This document shows positions 26,346-34,289 of a stretch of 64,000 bases of DNA, piece by piece. The position numbers and the translations under genes were made by a program. Source of the stretch: Novosphingobium sp. SG919 (GTDB lineage Bacteria > Pseudomonadota > Alphaproteobacteria > Sphingomonadales > Sphingomonadaceae). The stretch's first letter is position 1. Each line of letters opens with the position of its first letter. Below the pieces are notes generated by a model. It saw only the letters and a program-made list of their open reading frames with translations, was not told the DNA's origin and did not search any database. The stretch is taken from assembly GCF_012932495.1 (NCBI RefSeq), contig NZ_JABCNG010000001.1:1116001-1180000 (forward strand), read 5' to 3'.

Positions 26346-26960
26346 ATGAGGCCCGTATCTTCTGCGTCGCTCAAATGGTGCGCAGTGAGGGCGCTGGCTG
26401 GCAGCGCTTTACGCGGGGCACCACGCCCTTGTGTTCAGCGCGCGGGCCGCTCGCATCGCGGCGCCGCTACGCGACGTGCCTGCGCGATGGCGCTTGCGGC
26501 ATTGAGCATTCCGCCCGGCTCGTTGCGGGCCGAGCCGCTCAACGTCTCGGTCCAGGTCCCGCTCGACTGTGAGTTCGACAGTGGCGCGAGCGGGGGGGTG
26601 ACTTCGGGCCTGATCGACTTCGGTACGACGGGGGCCGTGGCCGGTCAGCGCGTCACCGCAATCGGCACAGTATACGTCCGCTGCAACCTGCTTACCGCTA
26701 CGCCCTATGTTCGGTTGGATTACGGACAGAACGCAAGTGGAACCCAGCGCAGGCTGATCGGCCCGTCAGGCTTCCTCGTGCCTTATGAGTTGCGAATGGG
26801 GAGTGCTGCGGCGGCTTTGTGGGACGATCAACCTCACAGCATCGGGTACGGAACGACTTTCTCACAGGCTTTGCCGATCTACGGTGTGATAGCCTCCCTG
26901 CCTGCTGGCCTGCCGGACGGCGGCTACACGGACCTCGTGCACCTGCAACTCGATTATTGA
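26346..26960 (+). CDS. SCPU fimbrial subunit (divergent)
   Basis: 204 residues from ATG 26346 (GTG 26337 overlapping the previous stop is an alternative). The N-terminus is long and Arg-rich before a hydrophobic signal segment (AMALAALSIPPGSLRA). The SCPU domain shows NVSVQVPLDCEFDSGASGG, YGQNASGTQRRLIGPS and GGYTDLVHLQLDY. It is the last gene of the operon and is followed by a terminator-like inverted repeat. Confidence 0.75.
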   Translation: MRPVSSASLKWCAVRALAGSALRGAPRPCVQRAGRSHRGAATRRACAMALAALSIPPGSLRAEPLNVSVQVPLDCEFDSGASGGVTSGLIDFGTTGAVAGQRVTAIGTVYVRCNLLTATPYVRLDYGQNASGTQRRLIGPSGFLVPYELRMGSAAAALWDDQPHSIGYGTTFSQALPIYGVIASLPAGLPDGGYTDLVHLQLDY

Positions 26961-26961
26961 A

Positions 26962-27011
26962 CGGGCTGCGCGCACCTGTGCGGTCCGCGTTCGCATCCTG
27001 AGCGCAGCCCG
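26962..27011 (+). terminator. Terminator-like inverted repeat after fimbrial operon
   Basis: CGGGCTGCGC (26962-26971) and GCGCAGCCCG (27002-27011) are perfect 10-bp inverted repeats directly after the last pilin stop, with a 30-nt loop and no T-run. Confidence 0.5.
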
Positions 27012-27387
27012 GTGTTGATCGCAATGCGTTGATCGGCATGTGCGCTGGCGCGTGTTCAGCACTCCGGTCGGGTCTGCGCTCTTTTCCAATTCATACAGGC
27101 ACTCAACTCCGGGCACGGTGCTAATTGCAGGACATGAAATAATCCAACCCCGGAGAGCTGCCATCGCGGCAAATGGGAAGTCTTGTGCTCCGAGGCTGTG
27201 AACTGAGGTGTGGGTCTCAGACGGAGTGGCAGCAACAATGCTCCGTTCTCCAGATTTGGTTCCTCAGGAGCGAAAGGCAAGTGCGCTACGCCATTGCCTG
27301 TAATACTGCGCCACATCGCCTTGTCCGGAACCATCGCTTGCCAGGCTCTCAAGACGGATGTCGGATTCGCTCCCAAAGGAGCGAGCC
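27012..27387. other. Gene-free region before traG
   Basis: About 375 bases without a convincing ORF. It holds the presumed traG promoter and marks the right boundary of the fimbrial insertion. AAAGGAGCGAGCC immediately before 27388 is the traG ribosome binding site. Confidence 0.4.
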
Positions 27388-29454
27388 ATGTCCGCAACCC
27401 GGATCTTGTGGGGTCAGATCATTGCCGTTTTTGCCGTGGTTCTCACGGGGCTGTGGGGGGCGACGCAATGGACTGCCGCTGCGTTGGGATTTCAATCGGC
27501 ACTGGGCGCGCCATGGTTCTGGCTTGGCGGCTATCCGGTCTACATGCCGCTCTCCTTCTTCTGGTGGTGGTTTGCCTTTGAAGCCTATGCACCGCGAGTC
27601 TTTGAAACCGGCGGACTGATCGCGGCTGCCGGAGGCATCGTGGCCTTCGTCGTCGCGATCGCCATGTCGGTATGGCGTGCCCGGGAAGCGCGGCGCGCAG
27701 AAACCTATGGTTCGGCGCGCTGGGCGTCGCCGCCAGAAGTGCGCGCCGCAGGCCTGCTCAAGCCTGAAGGCATCATGCTTGGCCGGCTCGGCGGTGACTA
27801 TCTGCGTCACGACGGTCCTGAGCACGTGCTCTGTTTCGCCCCGACGCGATCGGGCAAAGGTGTGGGGCTCGTGGTGCCGACCCTGCTCACTTGGCCCGGG
27901 TCGGTCATCGTCCATGATATCAAGGGCGAGAATTGGCAGCTTACCGGAGGATTCCGAGGGCGCCACGGGCGCGTGCTGCTGTTCGACCCCACCAACCCAC
28001 GCTCTTCGCGCTACAATCCGCTGCTCGAGGTGCGGCGCGGCCAATGGGAAGTCCGCGACGTGCAGAATGTGGCCGATGTACTCGTCGACCCGGAAGGCTC
28101 GCTCGAGAAGCGCAACCATTGGGAAAAGACCAGCCACGCACTGCTCGTCGGCGCGATCCTCCATGTCCTCTATGCCGAGCAAGACAAGACGCTCGCTGGC
28201 GTCGCGGCCTTCCTGTCCGATCCATCGCGGCCGATCACGGCGGCGCTCAATCTCATGAAGACGACCCGCCACCTGGGCAAGGATGGCGTCCATCCGGTCG
28301 TCGCCTCTGCCGCCCAGGAGCTCCTCAACAAGAGCGACAATGAACGTTCGGGCGTGCTCTCGACCGCCATGTCGTTCCTCGGGATCTACCGCGATCCGGT
28401 CGTGGCCGAAGTGACCGGCGCATCGGACTGGCGGATCGACGAACTGGTCGAGGGCGATCGTCCGACGTCGCTCTATCTTGTCGTGCCGCCCTCCGACATC
28501 AGCCGGACCAAGCCGCTTATCCGCCTGATCCTAAACCAGATCGGACGGCGATTGACCGAGGAGCTCGATGCACGCGGCCAACATCGGCGCCAGAAGCTGC
28601 TGTTGATGCTCGACGAGTTTCCCGCGCTAGGCCGTCTCGACTTCTTCGAATCCGCTCTGGCCTTCATGGCGGGTTACGGGATCAAGAGCTTTCTCATCGC
28701 CCAGTCGCTCAACCAGATCGAGAAAGCCTATGGCCCGAGCAATGCGATCCTCGACAACTGCCATGTGCGCGTAGCCTTCGCGACCAACGATGAACGCACC
28801 GCCAAGCGGATCTCCGAGGCGCTCGGCACCGCGACAGAGATGCGGGCCATGAAGAATTACGCTGGACACCGCCTGTCGCCCTGGCTCGGGCACCTCATGG
28901 TGTCGCGCAGTGAAACTGCGCGTCCGCTCCTGACCCCCGGCGAAATCATGCAGCTGCCGCCAAGCGATGAAATCGTCATGGTCGCGGGACTACCGCCGAT
29001 CCGGGCTCGCAAGGCGCGCTATTATGAGGACGGCCGTCTGATGTGCCGCGTGCTCGCGCCTCCCGCGCCGGAACAGCGGCGGGCTATTGCTGCCGATCAT
29101 GAGTGGAGTGCGTTGGTCAAGGACATGGCCGACGTCGGCAGCGACGAACATGGGCGTGATGAGATCGGCCGGGAAGGGGAAGCAGAAGGGGCTGATGATC
29201 GGGCGACAGCGGCTCCTGCCTCACGTGCGGCCTCGCCGCGGGGCGAGGATTCGGATGGGGGTCTGCGCCGGCAGCCCGAGCTTCTGCCGCCCGACGAGAT
29301 CAACCCGCAGCCACGAGCGCCAGTAAGCGAATTTGAGTTCGACGAGGCAGAGGCGGAGGACGACGCTCTGCGGGCTCTGCGTGCAAGTGATCGGCTGGCG
29401 CTGCGCAATGCAAGGACCGCATCGCTCGATCCCGATGACGGGATCGCATTATGA
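27388..29454 (+). CDS. traG: Type IV coupling protein TraG/VirD4
   Basis: 688 residues from ATG 27388 (AAAGGA upstream). Two N-terminal membrane segments come first, then the coupling ATPase: Walker A PTRSGKGVG, VIVHDIKGENW, Walker B-like LLMLDEFPALGRL and the glutamine motif LIAQSLNQIEKAYG. The C-terminus is an acidic low-complexity tail (EAEGADDRATAAPA). It brings the relaxase-DNA complex to the mating pore. Its usual neighbour, the DUF3363 relaxase, is 8.7 kb upstream because of the fimbrial insertion. The stop overlaps the next start (ATGA). Confidence 0.9.
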   Translation: MSATRILWGQIIAVFAVVLTGLWGATQWTAAALGFQSALGAPWFWLGGYPVYMPLSFFWWWFAFEAYAPRVFETGGLIAAAGGIVAFVVAIAMSVWRAREARRAETYGSARWASPPEVRAAGLLKPEGIMLGRLGGDYLRHDGPEHVLCFAPTRSGKGVGLVVPTLLTWPGSVIVHDIKGENWQLTGGFRGRHGRVLLFDPTNPRSSRYNPLLEVRRGQWEVRDVQNVADVLVDPEGSLEKRNHWEKTSHALLVGAILHVLYAEQDKTLAGVAAFLSDPSRPITAALNLMKTTRHLGKDGVHPVVASAAQELLNKSDNERSGVLSTAMSFLGIYRDPVVAEVTGASDWRIDELVEGDRPTSLYLVVPPSDISRTKPLIRLILNQIGRRLTEELDARGQHRRQKLLLMLDEFPALGRLDFFESALAFMAGYGIKSFLIAQSLNQIEKAYGPSNAILDNCHVRVAFATNDERTAKRISEALGTATEMRAMKNYAGHRLSPWLGHLMVSRSETARPLLTPGEIMQLPPSDEIVMVAGLPPIRARKARYYEDGRLMCRVLAPPAPEQRRAIAADHEWSALVKDMADVGSDEHGRDEIGREGEAEGADDRATAAPASRAASPRGEDSDGGLRRQPELLPPDEINPQPRAPVSEFEFDEAEAEDDALRALRASDRLALRNARTASLDPDDGIAL

Positions 29455-29885
29455 AAAAGCCTGCGGTCAAGCGCAGCATCCGTCTGCCCGCCGACCTGGC
29501 GCGCCATCTTGCCGATCACGCCGCGTCTCGCCGGGTACCTCAGGCTGCTGTCATCGAAGCCGCCTTGGCATCGCACCTCTCGCCCGATGGCCCCGAACGG
29601 CTCGAGGCGGCGTTTGCGCGGCGTCTCGATCGGATCGGCCGCCAGCTCGACCGGCTGCAATGGCACGTCGAACTCTCTAACGAGACCCTGGCGCTGTTCA
29701 TCCGCTTTTGGCTGACCACGACGCCCCCACTGGCAGAAACGGCGCTCAAGGCGGCGCAGGCTAGCGGGAAGGAGCGATGGGAGCGGTTCGTCGAAACGCT
29801 TAACCGGCGCCTCGAGTTGGGTCCCCGGCTGCGCGATGATGTGGCGATGGACAAGGACAATGCCCTAGGCGAGCCCGGACGGTAA
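29451..29885 (+). CDS. Ribbon-helix-helix (CopG-like) protein
   Basis: 144 residues. The N-terminal RHH DNA-binding motif KRSIRLPADLARHLADHA is followed by helices (ERLEAAFARRLDRIGRQLDR) and a hydrophobic stretch. In related elements a CopG-like gene lies between traG and trbB, and may regulate or assist transfer. It is coupled to traG (ATGA). The trbB gene expected next is absent; a sensor kinase follows instead. Confidence 0.8.
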   Translation: MKKPAVKRSIRLPADLARHLADHAASRRVPQAAVIEAALASHLSPDGPERLEAAFARRLDRIGRQLDRLQWHVELSNETLALFIRFWLTTTPPLAETALKAAQASGKERWERFVETLNRRLELGPRLRDDVAMDKDNALGEPGR

Positions 29886-29925
29886 GCAGGCCACGTAAAA
29901 TGCGCAAACGCACTGTGATCTTGTA

Positions 29926-29939
29926 TTAATCCGGATTAA
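29926..29939. promoter_or_regulatory. Perfect palindrome upstream of sensor kinase
   Basis: TTAATCCGGATTAA, a 14-bp perfect palindrome in an AT-richer leader between the RHH gene and the kinase. It is operator-like: possibly the site of the RHH protein or of the response regulator. Confidence 0.45.
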
Positions 29940-30060
29940 CCCTCGTTGCATTTTTGGAACGCACCCGTCATATTTTGACTGGGGGAACCGCTACCAGAGT
30001 ACTGGCTTTCCGGGATCTTAGCTCAGAACAAGACCCGCCGCGCTTTCAATTGAATAGGCA

Positions 30061-32343
30061 GTGGAGAGGTTATCTGCTGCCCTGTTCTGCAGCGCGCCGG
30101 CTTTTGGAAGACTGGTGTGCGGCCGCCCCCCTCTGTTGGCGCGTGGGATCAAAGGTGTGCTCGCGGTGTGGAAATTTCGGCCAAATGGCGGAGGGGGCAA
30201 TCATCCGCGCAAGAGGCGCAGCTTGTGGGCTGCGCCGATCAAGCGAGGGTGTGTAGGCGCGCTCCTTGCTGCCATCAGCCTGACGGTCGCTCCCGCTACC
30301 GTGCACGCCACCTGCTGGTCGGGCGGCGATGCGCAGGTGCGGCGACTGCAGGCTGCGGTAGACACCGACCCCAAGGCCGCTCTGCCCAGGATCGATGCCG
30401 CGCTCCGGACACTTCACATGGGTGACACCCGCCCAGGAGAGCAGAGGAGTTGGCTCCTGGCGGTGCGGACTGCCGCGCTGGTTGGGCTGGTCCGTTACGA
30501 AGAGGCGGAGAAGACCGCTTCGTCCGCGCTTTCCGATCCAAATCTTGGTGCCGCTGCACGCGCTGAACTGTTGGGGCAGCTCGTTGCCGTCTCATTTTCA
30601 AGACCCGCGGCCCAGCTTGGCTCACTGTTGACCGAGCTTCAGGTCTTGAGGAGGGGCTTTCCCGTCGGCACCCCTGCGTCGGTCTGCACGGCCAATACCA
30701 TGTCCATTCTGCAAAGGGCCTTGGGGTCGATCGAAGAGTCGCTTCGGACCGGGGGAAATGCCTACCGCGAAGCGAAGGCCGCCAGGCTCGACGGACAGGC
30801 AGCCTATGTTGCCCTCAACCTGACCGCGCTGATCTCGCCGACCGGCGATTACGCCCAGGCTGATGATCTTGCGCGCGAAGCCGAAGTTTGGGCTACCCGT
30901 AAGGGGTACACGCACCAGCTGCTGCTGGCGTCGTTCATGCGGGCACAGGTGCTGTCTCACAGCAATCCTGCTCTGGCGGCGGAAAAGTTCCTGAAAGCAG
31001 CACAACTCTCGCGCCAGCTCGGCATGTCGTCCGGTGCGGCAGAGCAGGGAGCGTGCAGCGCCCTGCTGTCACTTGGGAAACTCGATACAGCGGAAGCGGC
31101 GTGCCGGCGTGCCATGGGGGATCTTGGTCCCAGCGATACGATCCCGCGGACCCTTACAGCGCGGCTCCTTGGCGATATCGCGCTGGCCCGTGGCGACGCT
31201 GCTGAGGCGCTCGCCCGCTACAACGCGTTGCTAAGCCAGCTTTCGGCGCCAGCTTTGGGCAAGATTGCCGATATGGTGCGCCAGAGCAGATCCGAGGCGC
31301 TTGCAAGGCTTGGCAGGTATCAGGAAGCCTATACCGATCTGAAGACCGTCAACACCAATTTGGCGGCGCGCTCGGACGCGCAACGGGCACGCGACCTTGC
31401 AGACGCACGCGCCCGGTTCGGATGGGATCGACAGCGGATTGCCAATGCCGAACTCGAACGCGATCTCGCCAAGGCCGATGCCCGCGATGCTGCGCGGCGC
31501 CTTTGGATGTGGACAGTTGCCGGATGGGCAGTTCTTTTGGCAGCGACATTGACCTGGGTCGTGGTCACAGGCCGGCGCCATCGGCGCAAGCTCGAGAACC
31601 TGGCCGACGAAGCGCGCGAAATGGCCCGCACCAAGGCCGAACTGCTCGCGAATATGAGCCATGAAATCCGCTCGCCGCTTGGAAGCCTGACACTGGCGGC
31701 AACGCGGCTCGCTCAATCGTCCGATATTCCCGAGGAGGGCCGACAGCGAGCGGAGCGGCTTGGGCGCGCCGGCGACAGGCTCATAGCGCTGCTCGATGAT
31801 CTTCTGCTCTTCTCGCGCATCGACGCGAAGCGCCTCCCGGTATCGGCGGAGCCATTCGATCCACGAGCGCTTGTCCAGGAAATGGCCAGCCTTGTGGAGC
31901 CGAAAGCGCATCTGGCTGGAGCTGAGCTCTCTGTCAAAGTCGATCCCGACGCGCCGGCCAGTGTCGTGGGGGACCGTAACCGTCTGGCCCAGATCCTCAC
32001 CAACCTGCTCGATAACGCAGTCCGTCACGCCAATGCCACGAATATCACCTTGGCACTGGCGCCTTTCGGTAGCGCGCAATATCGCCTGACTGTCGCCGAC
32101 GACGGCAAGGGCATCCCAAGCGATCGGCGCCGATTGATGTTCCAGCGCTTCTCGCAGGTGGACGGCGCGAGTGCGTCCGCGGAAGGTTCGGGGCTGGGCC
32201 TTGCGATCTGCAAGGGCTTGGCCGAGCTTCTGGGTGGTGACATCGAAATCGAGGACAGCAGGTCCGGGCTCAAGGTACATGTCACACTACCGCTTGTTGC
32301 GGATGACCGATGCGCGGTCGCGGTCCTGGCGCGCGCAGCATGA
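30061..32343 (+). CDS. TPR-type sensor histidine kinase
   Basis: Up to 760 residues; the true start is uncertain (GTG 30166 or TTG 30223 would place the signal-like segment GALLAAISLTVAPATVHA near the N-terminus). A helical, TPR-like periplasmic sensor region covers roughly residues 90-470, then a membrane segment (WMWTVAGWAVLLAATLTWVV), an H-box LLANMSHEIRSPLG (His near 533) and an HATPase domain with DDGKGIP and GSGLGLAICKGLAELLGG. A FixJ-like regulator follows by 109 nt, so they form a two-component pair, probably controlling the neighbouring adhesin genes (inference). Confidence 0.85.
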   Translation: MERLSAALFCSAPAFGRLVCGRPPLLARGIKGVLAVWKFRPNGGGGNHPRKRRSLWAAPIKRGCVGALLAAISLTVAPATVHATCWSGGDAQVRRLQAAVDTDPKAALPRIDAALRTLHMGDTRPGEQRSWLLAVRTAALVGLVRYEEAEKTASSALSDPNLGAAARAELLGQLVAVSFSRPAAQLGSLLTELQVLRRGFPVGTPASVCTANTMSILQRALGSIEESLRTGGNAYREAKAARLDGQAAYVALNLTALISPTGDYAQADDLAREAEVWATRKGYTHQLLLASFMRAQVLSHSNPALAAEKFLKAAQLSRQLGMSSGAAEQGACSALLSLGKLDTAEAACRRAMGDLGPSDTIPRTLTARLLGDIALARGDAAEALARYNALLSQLSAPALGKIADMVRQSRSEALARLGRYQEAYTDLKTVNTNLAARSDAQRARDLADARARFGWDRQRIANAELERDLAKADARDAARRLWMWTVAGWAVLLAATLTWVVVTGRRHRRKLENLADEAREMARTKAELLANMSHEIRSPLGSLTLAATRLAQSSDIPEEGRQRAERLGRAGDRLIALLDDLLLFSRIDAKRLPVSAEPFDPRALVQEMASLVEPKAHLAGAELSVKVDPDAPASVVGDRNRLAQILTNLLDNAVRHANATNITLALAPFGSAQYRLTVADDGKGIPSDRRRLMFQRFSQVDGASASAEGSGLGLAICKGLAELLGGDIEIEDSRSGLKVHVTLPLVADDRCAVAVLARAA

Positions 32344-32452
32344 GCCAGGGCTAGCACGCTGCAGTTGCTCGGTTGATCTTCGTCACTGCCATGACGGCCG
32401 CTGGCGCCGTATGCTTGGTGGCGCCCCAATTTGCGAGCAGGCGGAAATAAGA

Positions 32453-33118
32453 ATGAATTCGACGAACCGGAAGGGCCAGGCGATCGCCAGTCTCTCGCCA
32501 TGGGCAGCTCAGCCCGTACTGATCGTCGAGGACGATCCCCTGATGCGCGATGAGATCGTCGGGCTCCTGTCCGACGTCGGCTATCGGGTGCACGCGTTTG
32601 CGGGTGCCGACCAGCTGTTTGCGGCCGAACCCGAACCTGCGGGAATTCTGATCCTCGATCTGCGCCTCAAGGGCCCGAGCGGCCTCCTGCTCCAGCAGAA
32701 GCTTGCCGGGCGCAGTGATGTCCAGATCATATTCATCAGTGGCCATGCCGAGGTGGAGGATGCAGTGGCGGCGATGAAGGCGGGGGCTTTCGAGTTTCTG
32801 GTCAAACCGTTCAGGCCCCAGGCACTGATCGATGCGGTGGGCGGCGCGTTCGAGCGGCTGGGGAGCGCGAGAGCCGAGCTCATCCATGTCGAAGCGGTCC
32901 AGGCTTCGTTTGACAGTCTGACCGAGACCGAGCGCGAGATCGCCCTCTTGCTTGCCCAGGGCCTGCGCAACAAGCAGGTTGCCTACATTTCCGGTAAAGC
33001 CGAAAACACGGTCAAGGTGCATCGTGCGCGGGTCATGCAGAAGATGGGGGTGACTTCGCTGATCGAACTATCCCGCCATCTGCAGCGGATCGGCATTGGC
33101 AGCGACGCGGGCACCTGA
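32453..33118 (+). CDS. FixJ/LuxR-type response regulator
   Basis: 221 residues from ATG 32453. Receiver domain: acidic pocket VLIVEDDP, phosphorylation Asp in LILDLRLKG (about D69) and Lys in EFLVKPF (about K118). C-terminal LuxR-type helix-turn-helix: LTETEREIALLLAQGLRNKQ and AENTVKVHRARVMQKMGV. It is the cognate partner of the upstream kinase and lies immediately before the putative invertible segment. Confidence 0.9.
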   Translation: MNSTNRKGQAIASLSPWAAQPVLIVEDDPLMRDEIVGLLSDVGYRVHAFAGADQLFAAEPEPAGILILDLRLKGPSGLLLQQKLAGRSDVQIIFISGHAEVEDAVAAMKAGAFEFLVKPFRPQALIDAVGGAFERLGSARAELIHVEAVQASFDSLTETEREIALLLAQGLRNKQVAYISGKAENTVKVHRARVMQKMGVTSLIELSRHLQRIGIGSDAGT

Positions 33119-33392
33119 CCTGGCGGCGTCATATGACGATTCTATGAAAAACAACCGCGCGGTCGTGCCGTAGCGGCGACTCAACGCGTGCCTGTTTCTC
33201 GCAGCCAGCAGTTCATGCTGCAATGCGTCATACGTCGCTTGATATAAGGGAAAATATTCTTTCAGTTGCAACCAACCGAGCAAAAACTGGTTGGGAAGGA
33301 GAGGTGCGGGAAGGTGCGCGATTTAGCGCGAGCGCAATTAGCAAAGGGGAAAATTGCACCTTTAAATCAAGTGCTTGCACCAGAAAACTTGA
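33119..33392. other. AT-rich gene-free region left of the recombinase segment
   Basis: About 275 bases with visibly lower GC than the neighbours. They contain a hairpin CCAACC (33272-33277) / GGTTGG (33289-33294) with an A-rich loop. No ORF is convincing. Low GC and the adjacent inverted site suggest foreign or regulatory DNA. Confidence 0.45.
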
Positions 33393-33413
33393 AACAGAAT
33401 AACTAGTTCTGTT
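33393..33413. repeat. Recombination-site-like inverted repeat, left copy
   Basis: AACAGAA-TAACTAG-TTCTGTT: perfect 7-bp inverted arms around a 7-bp centre, the layout of a tyrosine-recombinase core site. An inverted copy lies at 34226-34246, on the other side of the recombinase gene. Confidence 0.7.
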
Positions 33414-33528
33414 GCGGTGTGCAAGCATCATAGCCGATTCTCCACCTTCTGACTTGCATTTTATTTCGTTGGATGCGCTGCGCATCGTTACTCCAGGACG
33501 CGCCAACCGACGGGGCCAAATGCATGGT

Positions 33529-34152
33529 CTACTTCGCTGCAATCGCAGAATAATCCGGCAGTTTCATCGCATTGTTGCGCCACATCCTGCGCGCGATATT
33601 GCGCTCTTCCGGCCCCATGGCGCCGGCATAAATCGCCGTGGTTCGCATATCTGCATGGCCCAGCCAGCGCTGCACCAGATTGAGGGGAACCTGGCTCTGG
33701 ATCGCGGACACACCGAAGCAGTGTCGCAGTCCTTTCGGCATTGCGTGTTGCCCGTTCAGATTGGCCGACTCCATCACTTTGCGGATGCGCCGATAGGCCG
33801 TGACCCGGGAGAAGGACCAGAGCCTGGGAGCATCTTTGCCTTGACCAATATGGTCCCTGAGATCGTGCACCTCGGTGAGAAGATCGATCAGCGCAGCCGG
33901 CACTGGAATCGAACGATAGATGCCGCGGCGGCGCTTCTTCAGGCACTCGATGACGATCATGCGGTCATGTCGATCTATACTGTTAGCTGTCAGTGAAAGT
34001 GCCTCGGATATGCGGCATCCGGTCGCCGAGATCACCCAGCATAAAGTTAGTGTTTCCCGCTCGAAGTTCGCAGCCGCGGAAAGGAACGAACGCCGCTCGG
34101 CGCTGGTGAGGTATTTTCTTTGGCCATTACTGCCATAGATCATCTGTTGCAT
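33529..34152 (-). CDS. Short tyrosine recombinase (FimB/FimE-sized)
   Basis: 207 residues, only the catalytic domain. Arg I in ATGCRISEALSL (R47), a basic beta-hairpin LKKRRRGIYRSIPVP, the motif PKGLRHCFG (R143) in which Lys replaces the usual His of HxLR, LGHADMRTT (H166) and nucleophile in AIYAGA (Y175). The length equals FimB/FimE, which invert promoters, and the N-terminal arm-binding domain of phage integrases is missing. The gene lies between two inverted 21-bp sites, suggesting it inverts its own segment. An alternative is an orphan integrase remnant. Confidence 0.85.
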   Translation of the reverse strand: MQQMIYGSNGQRKYLTSAERRSFLSAAANFERETLTLCWVISATGCRISEALSLTANSIDRHDRMIVIECLKKRRRGIYRSIPVPAALIDLLTEVHDLRDHIGQGKDAPRLWSFSRVTAYRRIRKVMESANLNGQHAMPKGLRHCFGVSAIQSQVPLNLVQRWLGHADMRTTAIYAGAMGPEERNIARRMWRNNAMKLPDYSAIAAK

Positions 34153-34225
34153 CGGAAAGCGCCCTTGTTCTTGATGTTGTCTGGTTGGCAGGGCGTCGGC
34201 GTAAACCGCAATCGCCCAACCATGT

Positions 34226-34246
34226 AACAGAACTAGTTATTCCGTC
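34226..34246. repeat. Recombination-site-like inverted repeat, right copy
   Basis: AACAGAA-CTAGTTA-TTCCGTC. Read on the minus strand it matches the left site over 17 consecutive bases (GAATAACTAGTTCTGTT) including an identical 7-bp centre; two changes lie in the outer arm. It sits between the divergent recombinase and EAL genes. Opposite orientation of the two sites predicts inversion of about 850 bp. Confidence 0.7.
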
Positions 34247-34289
34247 TCGGCAGGAGGGGGCGGATTCGCCCTCGCAGCCGGGGGCAAAC

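Noticed and set aside
33393..34246. Sites as XerCD dif modules around a cargo gene
   Set aside because: Arms and 7-bp centre do not resemble dif halves, and the enclosed gene is itself a tyrosine recombinase.
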